From Chloroflexota bacterium (GTDB lineage: Bacteria; Chloroflexota; Anaerolineae; Anaerolineales; UBA11579), in contig JACPVG010000036.1 in the NCBI GenBank assembly GCA_016191875.1, positions 62,001 through 126,000 of the forward strand: DNA of 64,000 nucleotides, given 5' to 3'. This document shows positions 14,561 through 22,834 of this stretch, piece by piece. Every line of letters starts with the position of its first letter. Position 1 is the stretch's first letter. Under the pieces are notes generated by a model. The model did no database searches, was not told the DNA's origin, and saw only the letters and a program-made list of their open reading frames with translations. The position numbers and the translations under genes are program-made.

Positions 14561-16222
14561 ATGCAAGCCGAGACCACGTTCCATAAACCCACTTCCCTGC
14601 TCACCGGCCTGTGGTTGGGCGCGCTCACCAGCCTGGCCGTCATCGGGGTGCTGTATGCCGGGCATGCCCTGGCCGGGCTGCCGTTCGTGCCATTCGACCT
14701 GTTCGACTGGCTGGCGCGCGTCCTGCCGGGCGGGCTGATCGCCTCGGTCATCCAGATCATGGTGGCCATCATCCAGGGCCTCAACCTGGGCGAGACCTCC
14801 AGTACCGCCAAGGCCATCGAGCAGTTGATGGCCCTGACCCAGGTGGTGGCAGGCGGGGCGGCCTTTGGCCTGGCGCTGGCCGGGCTGGGCCGCCGCAGCC
14901 CCACCGCTGTGCCGCTCTACGGGCTGATTGGCGGCTTACTGCTGCTGGCGTTCACCCTGGCGATAAAATCCAGCCTGGGCTACGGCGAGGTCTCGGCGGC
15001 CATTGCCAGTATCTGGCTGGCGCTCGTGTTCCTGGCATGGGGCCGCCTGTTGGGCGCTCTGGTTCAGCGGGCCGGCCCGGCGCTTTCCGCAACCGGGCCC
15101 GGGGCGGCGCTCACCCGCCGCCAGTTCCTCAACACGGCCGGGTTGGGCAGCCTGGCGGTGGCGCTGGCCGGGTTGGGCCTGGGCCGCCTGTTCGGGCGCG
15201 GCGCAGCGCCCGCGCCGGCTGTGAACGCGTCCGGACCGCCGGCCGCCGGCCCCGGCGACCCGTTCGGCGCGGCGCTCACTTCCGGTCCCGCGGCTTCGCC
15301 CGCCCCGGAGGCGTTGGCCGCCCGCGCCCCCGGCGCGCCGGGCACGCGCCCCGAACTGACCGACAACGACGACTTCTACCGCATCGACATCAACACCCTG
15401 CCGGCGCGCATCAATGGCGATACCTGGCGGTTGAAGCTTGGTGGTCTGGTGGATACGCCGCTGGAACTCAGCCTGCAGGACCTGGCGGCCATGTCGGCCG
15501 TCACCCAGATTCTCACCATGCAGTGCATTTCCAATTCCATCGGCGGCGATCTGACTGGTTCGACCCGCTGGACCGGCGTGCGCCTGAAGGATGTGCTGGC
15601 TGTGGCCGGTGTGAGTCCACGCGCCCGTTCGCTGCGCGTGGAGGCCGCCGACGGTTTCTTCGAGTTCGTGAGCATGGAAGATGCCCTGGATGACCGTACC
15701 CTGCTGGTCTACGCCATGAACGGCGAGCCGCTGCCCACCGAACACGGTTACCCCCTGCGGGTGTACGTCCCCAACCGCTACGGCATGAAGCAACCCAAGT
15801 GGATCGTGAGCATCGAGGTTCAGGACGCCGCCACCAAGGATGGCTACTGGGTGGTGCGCGGCTGGGACGAAGATGCCTTCGCCAAAGCCACTTCGGTCAT
15901 CGACACGGTGTATGTGGACAGCGCCAGCGACCCGCCGACCGTGCTGGTGGGCGGCATGGCCTGGGCTGGGGCGCGCGGCATCAGCAAAGTGGAGGTCGAG
16001 GTGGACGGCAGCGGCGAGTGGGCCGAAGCGACGCTCATTGACCCGCCGCTCAGTCCGCTGAACTGGGTGCTGTGGCGCTACGACGGCTGGCCCTACGCCG
16101 CCGGCCAGCATGAATTCCGGGTGCGTTGCTACGAAGCCGACGGCCGCCTGCAAGTCCTTGAGCTTGGCTCGGCGCGCCCCAGCGGGGCCACCGGCGTCCA
16201 TAGGCTGCGGGTGAATATCTGA
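14561..16222 (+). CDS. Membrane-anchored molybdopterin oxidoreductase, sulfite-oxidase family
   Basis: 553 residues from ATG 14561. The N-terminal ~175 residues hold about four membrane helices. A Tat-like element TRRQFLNTAGLGSLAVALAGL lies at residues ~185-205, followed by a Pro/Ala-rich linker. From ~residue 260 comes a sulfite-oxidase-type Mo-cofactor domain: Cys322 in LTMQCISNSIGG is the expected Mo ligand, with TRWTGVRLKDVL, YVPNRYGMKQPKWI, and a C-terminal Mo-co dimerisation domain (VEVDGSGEWAEATL). Soluble or periplasmic relatives such as YedY lack the N-terminal helices. The enzyme probably faces outward, with the twin-arginine helix placed after a membrane block. Substrate unknown; no heme partner is adjacent. 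Confidence 0.85.
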   Translation: MQAETTFHKPTSLLTGLWLGALTSLAVIGVLYAGHALAGLPFVPFDLFDWLARVLPGGLIASVIQIMVAIIQGLNLGETSSTAKAIEQLMALTQVVAGGAAFGLALAGLGRRSPTAVPLYGLIGGLLLLAFTLAIKSSLGYGEVSAAIASIWLALVFLAWGRLLGALVQRAGPALSATGPGAALTRRQFLNTAGLGSLAVALAGLGLGRLFGRGAAPAPAVNASGPPAAGPGDPFGAALTSGPAASPAPEALAARAPGAPGTRPELTDNDDFYRIDINTLPARINGDTWRLKLGGLVDTPLELSLQDLAAMSAVTQILTMQCISNSIGGDLTGSTRWTGVRLKDVLAVAGVSPRARSLRVEAADGFFEFVSMEDALDDRTLLVYAMNGEPLPTEHGYPLRVYVPNRYGMKQPKWIVSIEVQDAATKDGYWVVRGWDEDAFAKATSVIDTVYVDSASDPPTVLVGGMAWAGARGISKVEVEVDGSGEWAEATLIDPPLSPLNWVLWRYDGWPYAAGQHEFRVRCYEADGRLQVLELGSARPSGATGVHRLRVNI

Positions 16223-16277
16223 ACGCGGGGGAGCGCCGCGGAGTTGCAAAACAACGCTTGCGCCCCTGCCATCGAGA

Positions 16278-16311
16278 ACAAAAAGAGCGGCCGCCCGGCC
16301 GCTCTTTTTGT
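16278..16311. terminator. Bidirectional rho-independent terminator
   Basis: AAAAAGAGCGGCC (16280-16292), loop GCCC, then GGCCGCTCTTTTT (16297-16309). The A- and T-tracts on both sides allow termination of the molybdoenzyme gene (+) and of the receiver gene (-). Confidence 0.92.
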
Positions 16312-16342
16312 TCGTTGTCTGCTGGCTGTACTTTGCTGAACC

Positions 16343-16717
16343 CTACACTTCCGCCTGATCGAGGTGCAGCAGGCGCAGGTGCAGGCTGAGTTGGGCGGCC
16401 TCCGCCCGGCGGGGCAGGATGCCGTCCGCCTGGCCCATCAAGGCCGCCGCCGTGGCCGGGTCATCGGCCAGCAGCAGCACGCGCGCCCGCGCCAAACGCG
16501 GCTGGCCGTGAATCTGGCGCAGGATGACCGCCGCCGGCAGAAAGGGGAGGGTGGCATCCAGGAGGATCAGGTCCGGGTTGGTGAAGGACAGGCGCGCCCG
16601 GGCCTCGTGGCCGGAGCCCGCCAACTGGGTCTGAAAGCCGGACGACTCCAGGAGATTTGCAAGATATTTTGCATTCTCATGGTTTCCATCAATGATGAGT
16701 GCGTAGGGCTTAATCAC
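16343..16717 (-). CDS. Stand-alone response-regulator receiver domain (degenerate)
   Basis: 124 residues from GTG 16717. Fold signature: LIIDGNHENAKYLANLLESSGF with only one acidic residue (D10) where two are usual, and phospho-acceptor Asp54 in DLILLDATLP. The conserved Thr/Ser position is ALA-like in LLLADDPATA, and the switch Lys is replaced by Arg (ILPRRA). No output domain. These changes suggest weakened or altered phosphorylation; it may be a phosphate sink or a protein-interaction module. No histidine kinase is next to it. Confidence 0.75.
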   Translation of the reverse strand: MIKPYALIIDGNHENAKYLANLLESSGFQTQLAGSGHEARARLSFTNPDLILLDATLPFLPAAVILRQIHGQPRLARARVLLLADDPATAAALMGQADGILPRRAEAAQLSLHLRLLHLDQAEV

Positions 16718-16952
16718 GCCAGCCTGCCTTCCATCCGTGCTGCCGCCCGGGTGCCGTGCCGGGCGCGATGTCTCTCAACCGTCTTAACTCTCTTGTCGTC
16801 CGAAAGGTTCGCAAAATGCCGCCACTGGTACTCTTTTCTTATCCGACTTTCATTTTTACCGTGCCTGACTGTCCCATAGTACAGTGCCTGCCAGGGCAGG
16901 CGGCGGTAGAATCCATCTGCATTCACATGATGTCGGATGATTGGAGCGACCC

Positions 16953-17477
16953 ATGACAACCCAGCACGAACCCGATTCCGCCGAGGCGGTCGAAAAGGCT
17001 ATTTCCGGCGCCCTGAAGATGATTCCCTATGGCTTTCACGCCCTGACCTCGAAACACGGCAAGGAGATGAACGTGATGGTGCTCAACTGGTTCAGCCAGG
17101 TATCCTTCGAGCCCCAGCACATCGTCATCGGCCTGCAGCAGACTTCGACCACCTACGGGCTGGTGGAGGCCAGCGGCCATTTCGTCGTCAACATTTTTCA
17201 CCAGGCCGAGGCCGATGTGGTCAAGCAGTTCAGCAAGAGCCGCGAAAAGAACCCCCAGAAATTCGAGGGCGCCCACTGGCAACCCGCACCCGTCACCGGA
17301 GTGCCGGTGCTGGACGAGGCCGCCGCGTTCCTGGAGTGCGAGGTGGCGGGTGAACTGGACACCGGCGCCGGGCATAGCGTCATCCTGGGGCGGGTGGTGG
17401 GCGGTGGCGTGCGCGCCAGCCACGACCCCGGCGAGGGCCTGACCCTGCCGCATGTCGGCTGGTCGTATTCCGGTTAG
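16953..17477 (+). CDS. Flavin reductase-like (DIM6/NTAB) FMN-binding protein
   Basis: 174 residues. ATG 16953 has GGAG at 16943-16946; an upstream TTG at 16941 is in frame but weaker. The flavin reductase domain is visible in MIPYGFHALTSKHGKEMNVMVLNWFSQVSFEPQHIVIGLQQTSTTYGLVEASGHFVVNIF, where the N-terminal half contacts FMN. It probably reduces FMN/FAD with NAD(P)H for a partner oxygenase, or acts alone as an oxidoreductase. No partner oxygenase is nearby. Confidence 0.82.
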   Translation: MTTQHEPDSAEAVEKAISGALKMIPYGFHALTSKHGKEMNVMVLNWFSQVSFEPQHIVIGLQQTSTTYGLVEASGHFVVNIFHQAEADVVKQFSKSREKNPQKFEGAHWQPAPVTGVPVLDEAAAFLECEVAGELDTGAGHSVILGRVVGGGVRASHDPGEGLTLPHVGWSYSG

Positions 17478-17484
17478 CTGGGCG

Positions 17485-17509
17485 AAAAGAGGCCGCAGGG
17501 CCTCTTTTT
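17485..17509 (+). terminator. Rho-independent terminator after the flavin reductase gene
   Basis: AAAAGAGGCC, loop GCAG, GGCCTCTTTTT: a short perfect stem with a T-tract. Confidence 0.88.
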
Positions 17510-17597
17510 CATTGACACAGAAATTCCACGCAATGGTGGCTCCATGACCTGCCCCCTGATTCTATCCACAGAGACATGGCGCGTAGAGCATACCTGT

Positions 17598-17630
17598 CAA
17601 AGAAAACGGCCCTCCGGCAGGGAGGGCCGT
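17598..17630 (-). terminator. Rho-independent terminator for the anchored protein gene
   Basis: On the minus strand ACGGCCCTCC pairs with GGAGGGCCGT around a CTGCC-type loop, followed by TTTTCTTT. It lies 20 bp beyond the stop at 17651. Confidence 0.85.
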
Positions 17631-17650
17631 CAGTCTGAGGAGGTTCAGCC

Positions 17651-18400
17651 TCAACGCGTCTGCGTCCAGTTCACCAGAATCAGGTTGCGGGAGCAGTCGC
17701 TGAAGGTGTTGAGGATCAACAGGTCGGAAAGCGGCTCGCCGGTCAGGTCGTCCAGGATCTGCAGGAACACCTGGCCGCTGGTGGTCTGGGGCGAGTTGGA
17801 GATCTTGATCTCGTAGCCGCTCTCGCCGTAATTCGTGTTCGTGCCGCTCTGGGCGTCCTCGGTGCCGAAGGCGCCGGTCATGCGCACCAGCCGGAAGATG
17901 GTTGGCGCGCCGTTGATGTCGAAGACCGCCCCGCCCACGTACATGCCGTTGCAGCCATCCGGGTGGCCGATGTAGGTCGGGTCGCCGGCGTTGGGCGCAA
18001 AGAACGGCGCCTGCCCGGAGGGCGTGTTGCTGGGCGTCAGGTTCGGGAAGGAAAAGTTCGTGGGCGATGGTTCCAGCGTGCCGGTCGGGTCGAAGGTGAT
18101 CGCTGTCGGCGTGAAGGTGACGACGACCGGCGAGGTGGCTGTGGCGGGCGCGCCGGTGGGGATGGGAATCAGGGTCGGCACGGCGCGCGTTGGCTGTAGG
18201 TTTGGCGGCAGCGGGTTGTAAGGCGACTGCGGGTTCATGAAGATGAGCGCCACGAATCCCAGCAGGCACGCCGAACTGATCAGGAAATACAGCGTCCCCA
18301 GGTTCCAGATCAGGTCGCCCAGGCCGCCCCCGCCGCCTCTGCCAGATGAACGGCGGCGCGCCCGGGGTTGAGGTTCTTCTTTGAAATCGAATTCATCCAT
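17651..18400 (-). CDS. Membrane-anchored exported protein of unknown function
   Basis: 249 residues. The basic, Gly-rich N-terminus (ARRRSSGRGGGGGLGD) is followed by one signal-anchor helix at ~residues 30-56, a Pro/Thr-rich stretch (LPPNLQPTRAVPTLIPIPTG), then an ectodomain of ~110 residues with two Cys (GCNGMYVGG and FSDCSRN) that may form a disulfide. No recognised domain. GGGAGC before ATG 18400 is a plausible ribosome site. The following gene on the same strand (18455-19357) encodes a parvulin-type foldase lipoprotein, so both act outside the membrane. Confidence 0.65.
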   Translation of the reverse strand: MDEFDFKEEPQPRARRRSSGRGGGGGLGDLIWNLGTLYFLISSACLLGFVALIFMNPQSPYNPLPPNLQPTRAVPTLIPIPTGAPATATSPVVVTFTPTAITFDPTGTLEPSPTNFSFPNLTPSNTPSGQAPFFAPNAGDPTYIGHPDGCNGMYVGGAVFDINGAPTIFRLVRMTGAFGTEDAQSGTNTNYGESGYEIKISNSPQTTSGQVFLQILDDLTGEPLSDLLILNTFSDCSRNLILVNWTQTR

Positions 18401-18454
18401 GGTTTGCTCCCCGGTTCCGTCGGGGCGTTCACTAATTCTAGCGGGAAACGCCCA

Positions 18455-19357
18455 TCACGGCACGTAAATCTCGATTTGACTTTGCGCCCGCGCCGTCTCC
18501 AGCCAGGCGGCCACGGCGCGTTCCTGAAGCGTCAGGCGGGCATCCGGTTCCAGGCTGCGGGCCGGTTCACGCGCCAGCACTTCCACGATGTGGTAACCGG
18601 CCTCGGTCTGGATCACTTCGCTGTACTGCCCCGGCTGGAGGGCGAAGGCGGCCTCTTCCAGCGCCGGGAAGATGAGGTAGCCGCGCGGGAACCAGCCGAT
18701 GTAGCCCAGGTTCTGCGGGTCGTTGTTGTCCACCACCTGTTGGAAAGGCACGCCGCTTTCCAACTGGCCGTACAGGCGGGCGGCCGAGAAGGCATCGAAG
18801 GTGAACACCTGCCGCGCCAGTACCTGTTCGGCAGACTCCGGCACGCCGGCGGCCAGCTGGTCGCGCATCCAGGCCGCTTCGATCTGGATTTTCAAGTCGG
18901 CCCGCAGGCTGGCGGCGGTGTAGCCGTTTTCCGCTGCCCAGGCCTCCAGGGCCTCTTGCCCGCCGGCGCCTTCGGTCATGGCCGCCAGGTGCTCATCCAG
19001 CAGGGCTTCGTCGGCGGCGAAACCGGCCGCGCGGGCGGCCTGCGCCAGCAAGGTCTGGTCGATCAGGCTGGCGAGCGCCCTGCCGCTGGCTGTCTCTCCG
19101 GGAGCAAGCCGCGTGCCAAACTCCGCCAGGGCGGCCTCGAATTGCGTCCGGTGGGCTTCGTAGACATCCAGCCGGATGCCCTCGCCGTTCACGCGAGCGG
19201 CGTAGTCCGGCTCCGGGGTTGGGCTGGGCGCTTCGGTCTCATCCGCAGAGGGGGAAGCAGCCGGGCCGGTCGGGCCGGGCGCCTGGGTGGAATCGGGCTG
19301 GCCGAGCGTGCAGGCCGCCAGACCAACAACAAGCAGGAAGGGCAATAGTCTTTTCAT
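18455..19357 (-). CDS. Peptidyl-prolyl isomerase lipoprotein (parvulin/SurA-PrsA-like)
   Basis: 300 residues from ATG 19357. A lipoprotein signal MKRLLPFLLVVGLAAC ends in an LAAC lipobox (Cys16), then a Ser/Pro/Glu-rich linker. The middle is a helical SurA_N-like region (DEALLDEHLAAMTEGAGGQEALEAWAAENGY). The PpiC-type domain is seen in DPQNLGYIGWFPRGYLIFPALEEAAFALQPGQYSEVIQTEAGYHIVEVL. It would assist folding of exported proteins at the cell surface. A longer ORF to 19414 exists, but the lipoprotein signal fixes the start at 19357. Confidence 0.88.
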   Translation of the reverse strand: MKRLLPFLLVVGLAACTLGQPDSTQAPGPTGPAASPSADETEAPSPTPEPDYAARVNGEGIRLDVYEAHRTQFEAALAEFGTRLAPGETASGRALASLIDQTLLAQAARAAGFAADEALLDEHLAAMTEGAGGQEALEAWAAENGYTAASLRADLKIQIEAAWMRDQLAAGVPESAEQVLARQVFTFDAFSAARLYGQLESGVPFQQVVDNNDPQNLGYIGWFPRGYLIFPALEEAAFALQPGQYSEVIQTEAGYHIVEVLAREPARSLEPDARLTLQERAVAAWLETARAQSQIEIYVP

Positions 19358-19364
19358 GACGGGT

Positions 19365-19420
19365 AGGTAGTTGGCCGCAAGAGACCATAAGAAACAGGGC
19401 GCGCTGACGGCCAACTATTA
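19365..19420. repeat. AGTTGGCCG inverted repeat
   Basis: TAGTTGGCCGC on the left and ACGGCCAACTA on the right, ~35 bp apart, can form a hairpin upstream of the parvulin gene. A related AGTTGGC...GGCCAACT pair is at 62300-62347. Confidence 0.6.
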
Positions 19421-19541
19421 AAAGTAGTCCTGAAGGCTTTCCAAGGGCGAACACGCCGAATACTGAACCACTCCTTGTAAAGAAACTTCTGATGGACTAC
19501 TTAGGCAACCTGCACATTATAACGCTCCAGTCTCGCCGGTC

Positions 19542-20390
19542 TTACGGACTCAGGGTGTACTTGTCGAAGTCGCAGGCCGGCGCGTAGCCGATTCTCATAT
19601 AGATGGCATTGCTGGTCGGGTTGTCCATGTCCGTGAACAGCGTGCAGAACTCGTAACCGTCGTCCAGCAAGGACTGGCTGAGGCGCGCCACACAGGCCGT
19701 CGCGTAGCCTTTGCGCCGCGCTTCCGGCGGCGTGTAGACCAGGTTGACCGTGCAGCCGTGCCGCGTCGGGCGTGAGCGCATCGCCATGCTCACCGCCGCC
19801 CCGCCGTCCTCCCAGATGGCGATGTCCCCCCGGCGTTTTTCGATCAGGCTGCGAAACGATTCCGGCGGCCGCGTGGCGCGCCCAAAGGCTTCGGTATCGA
19901 AGGCGATGGCCCAGCCGGTCAGCAGTTCGATTTCCTCTTCGCGCGCCATGCGGAAGCTCCCCTGCGCCGCAGTCAGCGTGCCCGGGTTCACCGCCCGCAG
20001 GGCATACAGCCGCTGGCGCATCTCCGGCTGCACGCCCGTCTGCCCATGCCACAACTCGGCGAAGCGCTGGCCGTGCGGTTTGGGGCCGAGCACGTCCGGC
20101 GGCGCCAGGCCGCGTGCGTGCAAGTCGTCGATGAGTTGGCTCAGTTCATCGTCCGCGGGTTCGGCGCGCGGCGTCGCCAGCACCAGGCCGAAGGGCGGGG
20201 TCATCATCGCCGCCAGCGCCAGTTGGCCCGCGCTTTCAATCACCGCGTAATAGGGGGTTTCTTCGAAGTAGCCCGGCTGCGCCACCATCCGCAGGGTGTT
20301 GCCCAGCATCAGGCTGTTCCTGGCTTCCTCGGTTTCCAGCCAGGTCTGCGCGGCGCTCAGGAATTTCTGCGGGTCGGTGAATGTCCGCAT
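19542..20390 (-). CDS. GNAT-family acetyltransferase with N-terminal extension
   Basis: 282 residues: an N-terminal non-catalytic half (~1-140, with MLGNTLRMV) and a C-terminal GNAT domain with VNLVYTPPEARRKGYATACVARLSQSLLDDGY (acetyl-CoA loop RRKGYA) and TDMDNPTSNAIYMRIGY. This resembles the DUF4081/FR47-like two-domain GNATs. Substrate unknown. A GGAG overlapping the end of the SseB gene (stop 20395) suggests translational coupling. Confidence 0.8.
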   Translation of the reverse strand: MRTFTDPQKFLSAAQTWLETEEARNSLMLGNTLRMVAQPGYFEETPYYAVIESAGQLALAAMMTPPFGLVLATPRAEPADDELSQLIDDLHARGLAPPDVLGPKPHGQRFAELWHGQTGVQPEMRQRLYALRAVNPGTLTAAQGSFRMAREEEIELLTGWAIAFDTEAFGRATRPPESFRSLIEKRRGDIAIWEDGGAAVSMAMRSRPTRHGCTVNLVYTPPEARRKGYATACVARLSQSLLDDGYEFCTLFTDMDNPTSNAIYMRIGYAPACDFDKYTLSP

Positions 20391-20394
20391 TGCC

Positions 20395-21120
20395 TCACTC
20401 CAGATTCTGGTAGAACGGCTTCACCTGCTCGCGGAAATAATCCGTCATGCCGCCCTCGCCTATGGGCGTGAAGTCCACGATCTCGCCCGGCAGCACATCG
20501 TTTGCCACGCGCCCGGCCTGCCCGGCGGCGTTGCGGTAGGCGGCCTCGCCGCCCGCCACCTCCAGCCCGAAGACCAAATGCGGCCCGGCTTCGTCCTGCG
20601 GGTCGTTCATGTAGGTTAACCAGGCGGCCTTCACTTCCGGCAATGTCTCGAACAGCGAATTCAGCGCCTCCACCAGCGCGGCCGGGTAATTGGCGGGCTG
20701 GCCGAGCAGCACCTGGCGTTCTTCTTCAATGACGCGCGTGTGTCCCTGCTGGAACAGCGTGCCGTCCAGCAGGGCGGTGATTTCGGCGGGCGTGAACTCC
20801 TTGCCGGACTCGGTGTTGGGGTTGAGGATCAGCGACTCGCCGCGCGTGGCTTCCAGGAACGCCCGCGCTGGCAACTCAACGTAGGATTGTTCCTCGCTGA
20901 TGGCCTGGCGCAGCCGCATCAGGGACGTGAAAAACGGCAGTATGGCCGAACCATCCGGCTTGCCCCAATGCTGGAGGTTGAGGGCGGAGACGTTGCCCTG
21001 GGCGTCGCGGGCCGCGTTGCCCAGGGCAAAGATCTGCGCTTCGAGCAGGCCGAGGTAGAACGCCGGACGCTGGCCGGGGTCCTGGGCAGCGCGGTCGAGC
21101 AGGCTTTCGAGATCGGTCAT
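20395..21120 (-). CDS. SseB-family protein
   Basis: 241 residues from ATG 21120, which overlaps the stop of the epimerase gene as ATGA; the longer open frame upstream is a shadow of that gene. The N-terminal SseB domain is seen in PAFYLGLLEAQIFAL ... LPFFTSLMRLRQAI ... LILNPNTESGKEFTPAEI. The SseB C-terminal domain is seen in PAALVEALNSLFETLPEVKAAWLTYMNDPQDEAGPHLVFGLEV. SseB (enhanced serine sensitivity) proteins have no firm biochemical role. Confidence 0.83.
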   Translation of the reverse strand: MTDLESLLDRAAQDPGQRPAFYLGLLEAQIFALGNAARDAQGNVSALNLQHWGKPDGSAILPFFTSLMRLRQAISEEQSYVELPARAFLEATRGESLILNPNTESGKEFTPAEITALLDGTLFQQGHTRVIEEERQVLLGQPANYPAALVEALNSLFETLPEVKAAWLTYMNDPQDEAGPHLVFGLEVAGGEAAYRNAAGQAGRVANDVLPGEIVDFTPIGEGGMTDYFREQVKPFYQNLE

Positions 21121-22079
21121 GCGGTCAACTCCTGCAGCAGGGCGGCTTCCTGTTCGGCGGTCAGCCCGGCTTTCATCAGGTAATCGGCCGGGCGGCCCTG
21201 CGCCCATACCAGCGTGTCGCGAATCGTATCCTCCAGCGGGCGGAAGGCCAGCCCGGCGGCGATGGCGCGGGTTGAGACGATGGCGTTCACTCCGGCGTCT
21301 TCCGGCCCCGGGTTCCACACCGGCAGGCCGCGCCCCAGCAACTCATGCTCTCTGGCAAACCCCTCGGAAATCGTTACAAATTCAGCATCGCTGCCGCTTA
21401 GCCGTCGGGCGCTTTCAAGTACCATACCAAAAGGCACGGATTGGGTGGCGTTGTACGCCCCACCCAGTTTCTCCTCCGCCAGTTTGAGCGCGAAGGCGGC
21501 CAGGTCGCGGGCATCCACCAGCGTGAGGGGTTCGTCCGGCGCGGGGGCCAGCATCTTCCCGCCGCGCGCCGCCCGCAGCAGCCAATAAGTGAACCGGTCG
21601 GTGTGGTCGTGCGGGCCGACGACGTAGGAGGGGCGGATGACCGCCGCGCTTTCCGGTAGGGCGCGCTCGCAGGCGGCTTTCAGGCCGCTGTAGGTCTCGC
21701 CGGTAATCTCCTCGGTGGCCGGGTCGGCCAGTTCGGCCAGCGGCGAGTCTTCATCCATCGGCTGGCTGAAATCCGCGTAGACCGAGATCGAGGAGATGTA
21801 GACGTAATGGCCGCCGCGTCCGCCCAGCGCGGCCAACATCTGGCGCATCGGACGCGGGATGTAGCCGTTGACGTCAATGACCGCATTCCATGCCCGACCA
21901 TCCAGCGCGGTCAGGTCGTCCGGGTTGCTGCGGTCGCCGTGGATTTTCTCCACGTCCGGGAACAGGTCGGCATTGGTCACCCCGCGGTTGAAGAGCGTGA
22001 CGGTGTGCCCGCCCGCCAGCGCGGCTTCGGTGATGTGGCGGCCGACGAACTGCGTACCGCCGAGGATGAGGAGCTTCAT
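21117..22079 (-). CDS. NAD-dependent epimerase/dehydratase (extended SDR, CSP41-like)
   Basis: 320 residues from ATG 22079. Rossmann start MKLLILGGTQFVGRHITEAALAGGHTVTLFNRG contains the GxxxxG-type dinucleotide loop. The catalytic block is YISSISVYADF, and the later Tyr-x3-Lys is present as YSGLK. A typical PSYVVGPHD follows. It resembles the CSP41-like NAD-epimerase group common in Chloroflexota. First gene of a three-gene minus-strand run (epimerase, SseB, GNAT) with stop/start overlaps. Confidence 0.85.
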   Translation of the reverse strand: MKLLILGGTQFVGRHITEAALAGGHTVTLFNRGVTNADLFPDVEKIHGDRSNPDDLTALDGRAWNAVIDVNGYIPRPMRQMLAALGGRGGHYVYISSISVYADFSQPMDEDSPLAELADPATEEITGETYSGLKAACERALPESAAVIRPSYVVGPHDHTDRFTYWLLRAARGGKMLAPAPDEPLTLVDARDLAAFALKLAEEKLGGAYNATQSVPFGMVLESARRLSGSDAEFVTISEGFAREHELLGRGLPVWNPGPEDAGVNAIVSTRAIAAGLAFRPLEDTIRDTLVWAQGRPADYLMKAGLTAEQEAALLQELTA

Positions 22080-22190
22080 AGTGGTGTGTCCTCGATTCGG
22101 AAATCTGCGCCCAAGTATACAGGTAGACAGGGATGGGTCAACAGCGGCGTATAATGGGGCCATCCCGCGCGCCTGCCCAGGGAGCAACCC

Positions 22191-22715
22191 ATGCAGGCCA
22201 TTTCACAACGCATCTATCAGGCCATCGAATATTTCCTGGCGATGCACTTCCCCAAGCGCGTCACCGGCATCTGGCGCGTCATCTTCCGCATGCCGGTCCT
22301 CTATTATCGCTTTGGCTTCGGCTGGCTGATGGGCGGCATGGTGCTGTTGCTCACCACCACCGGGCGCAAATCGGGCAAGGTCCGCCATACCGCCCTCGGC
22401 TACGGGCGGGATGAGAAGACCGGCGAACTGGTGGTCAGCGCCGGCTGGGGCGGCAAGACCGACTGGTTCCGCAACCTTCAAACCGACCCACACTGCGTCC
22501 TCCACATCGGCCGGAGGAAATTCAACGCCCTGGCGCGCGTCCTGCCAGAAGACGAGGCCATCGCCCACATGCGCGCCTTCCTGCCGAAGAACCCTTATGC
22601 GCCGCGCATGTGGTCGCATCTCATCGGCGAAGAACTTGGCTCAGATGACGAGAGCCTGCGCAAGGTGGTGCGGGCGTTCCCGTCGGTGGGGTTCAAGGAG
22701 ACCAGTATCACGTAG
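22191..22715 (+). CDS. Deazaflavin (F420)-dependent nitroreductase family protein (DDN-like)
   Basis: 174 residues. The family block LLLTTTGRKSGKVRHTALGYGRD is followed by GWGGKTDWFRNLQTDPHCVLHIGRRKF, the W-x-x-NL-x-x-x-P-x-C/V pattern of Ddn/FDOR-B proteins that bind coenzyme F420. The N-terminal hydrophobic stretch suggests membrane association, as in mycobacterial Ddn. AGGGAG precedes ATG 22191. A TATAAT at 22150-22155 may be its -10 box. It implies that the host makes F420. Confidence 0.85.
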   Translation: MQAISQRIYQAIEYFLAMHFPKRVTGIWRVIFRMPVLYYRFGFGWLMGGMVLLLTTTGRKSGKVRHTALGYGRDEKTGELVVSAGWGGKTDWFRNLQTDPHCVLHIGRRKFNALARVLPEDEAIAHMRAFLPKNPYAPRMWSHLIGEELGSDDESLRKVVRAFPSVGFKETSIT

Positions 22716-22832
22716 ACATGTATCAAGTACACACGTATCAGGTATCGAGTATCAACATGTAGAACTCTTGCACCCTGATACATATCTACCTGTTTGCGTG
22801 TGTACTTGTTTACCTGTATACCTGATACTTTT
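22712..22832. repeat. Inverted GTATCAGGTAT / ATACCTGATAC repeat between convergent genes
   Basis: Left units such as ACACGTATCAGGTATCGAGT and right units such as TACCTGTATACCTGATAC are inverted copies, with shorter TGTATC/CTGATACATA units between. The gap lies between convergent genes and could form a long hairpin that terminates both. Confidence 0.65.
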
Positions 22833-22834
22833 CA

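Noticed and set aside
22713-22832. Possible CRISPR array
   Set aside because: Units are 8-12 bp and inverted, without regular repeats and unique spacers of the usual length; no cas genes.
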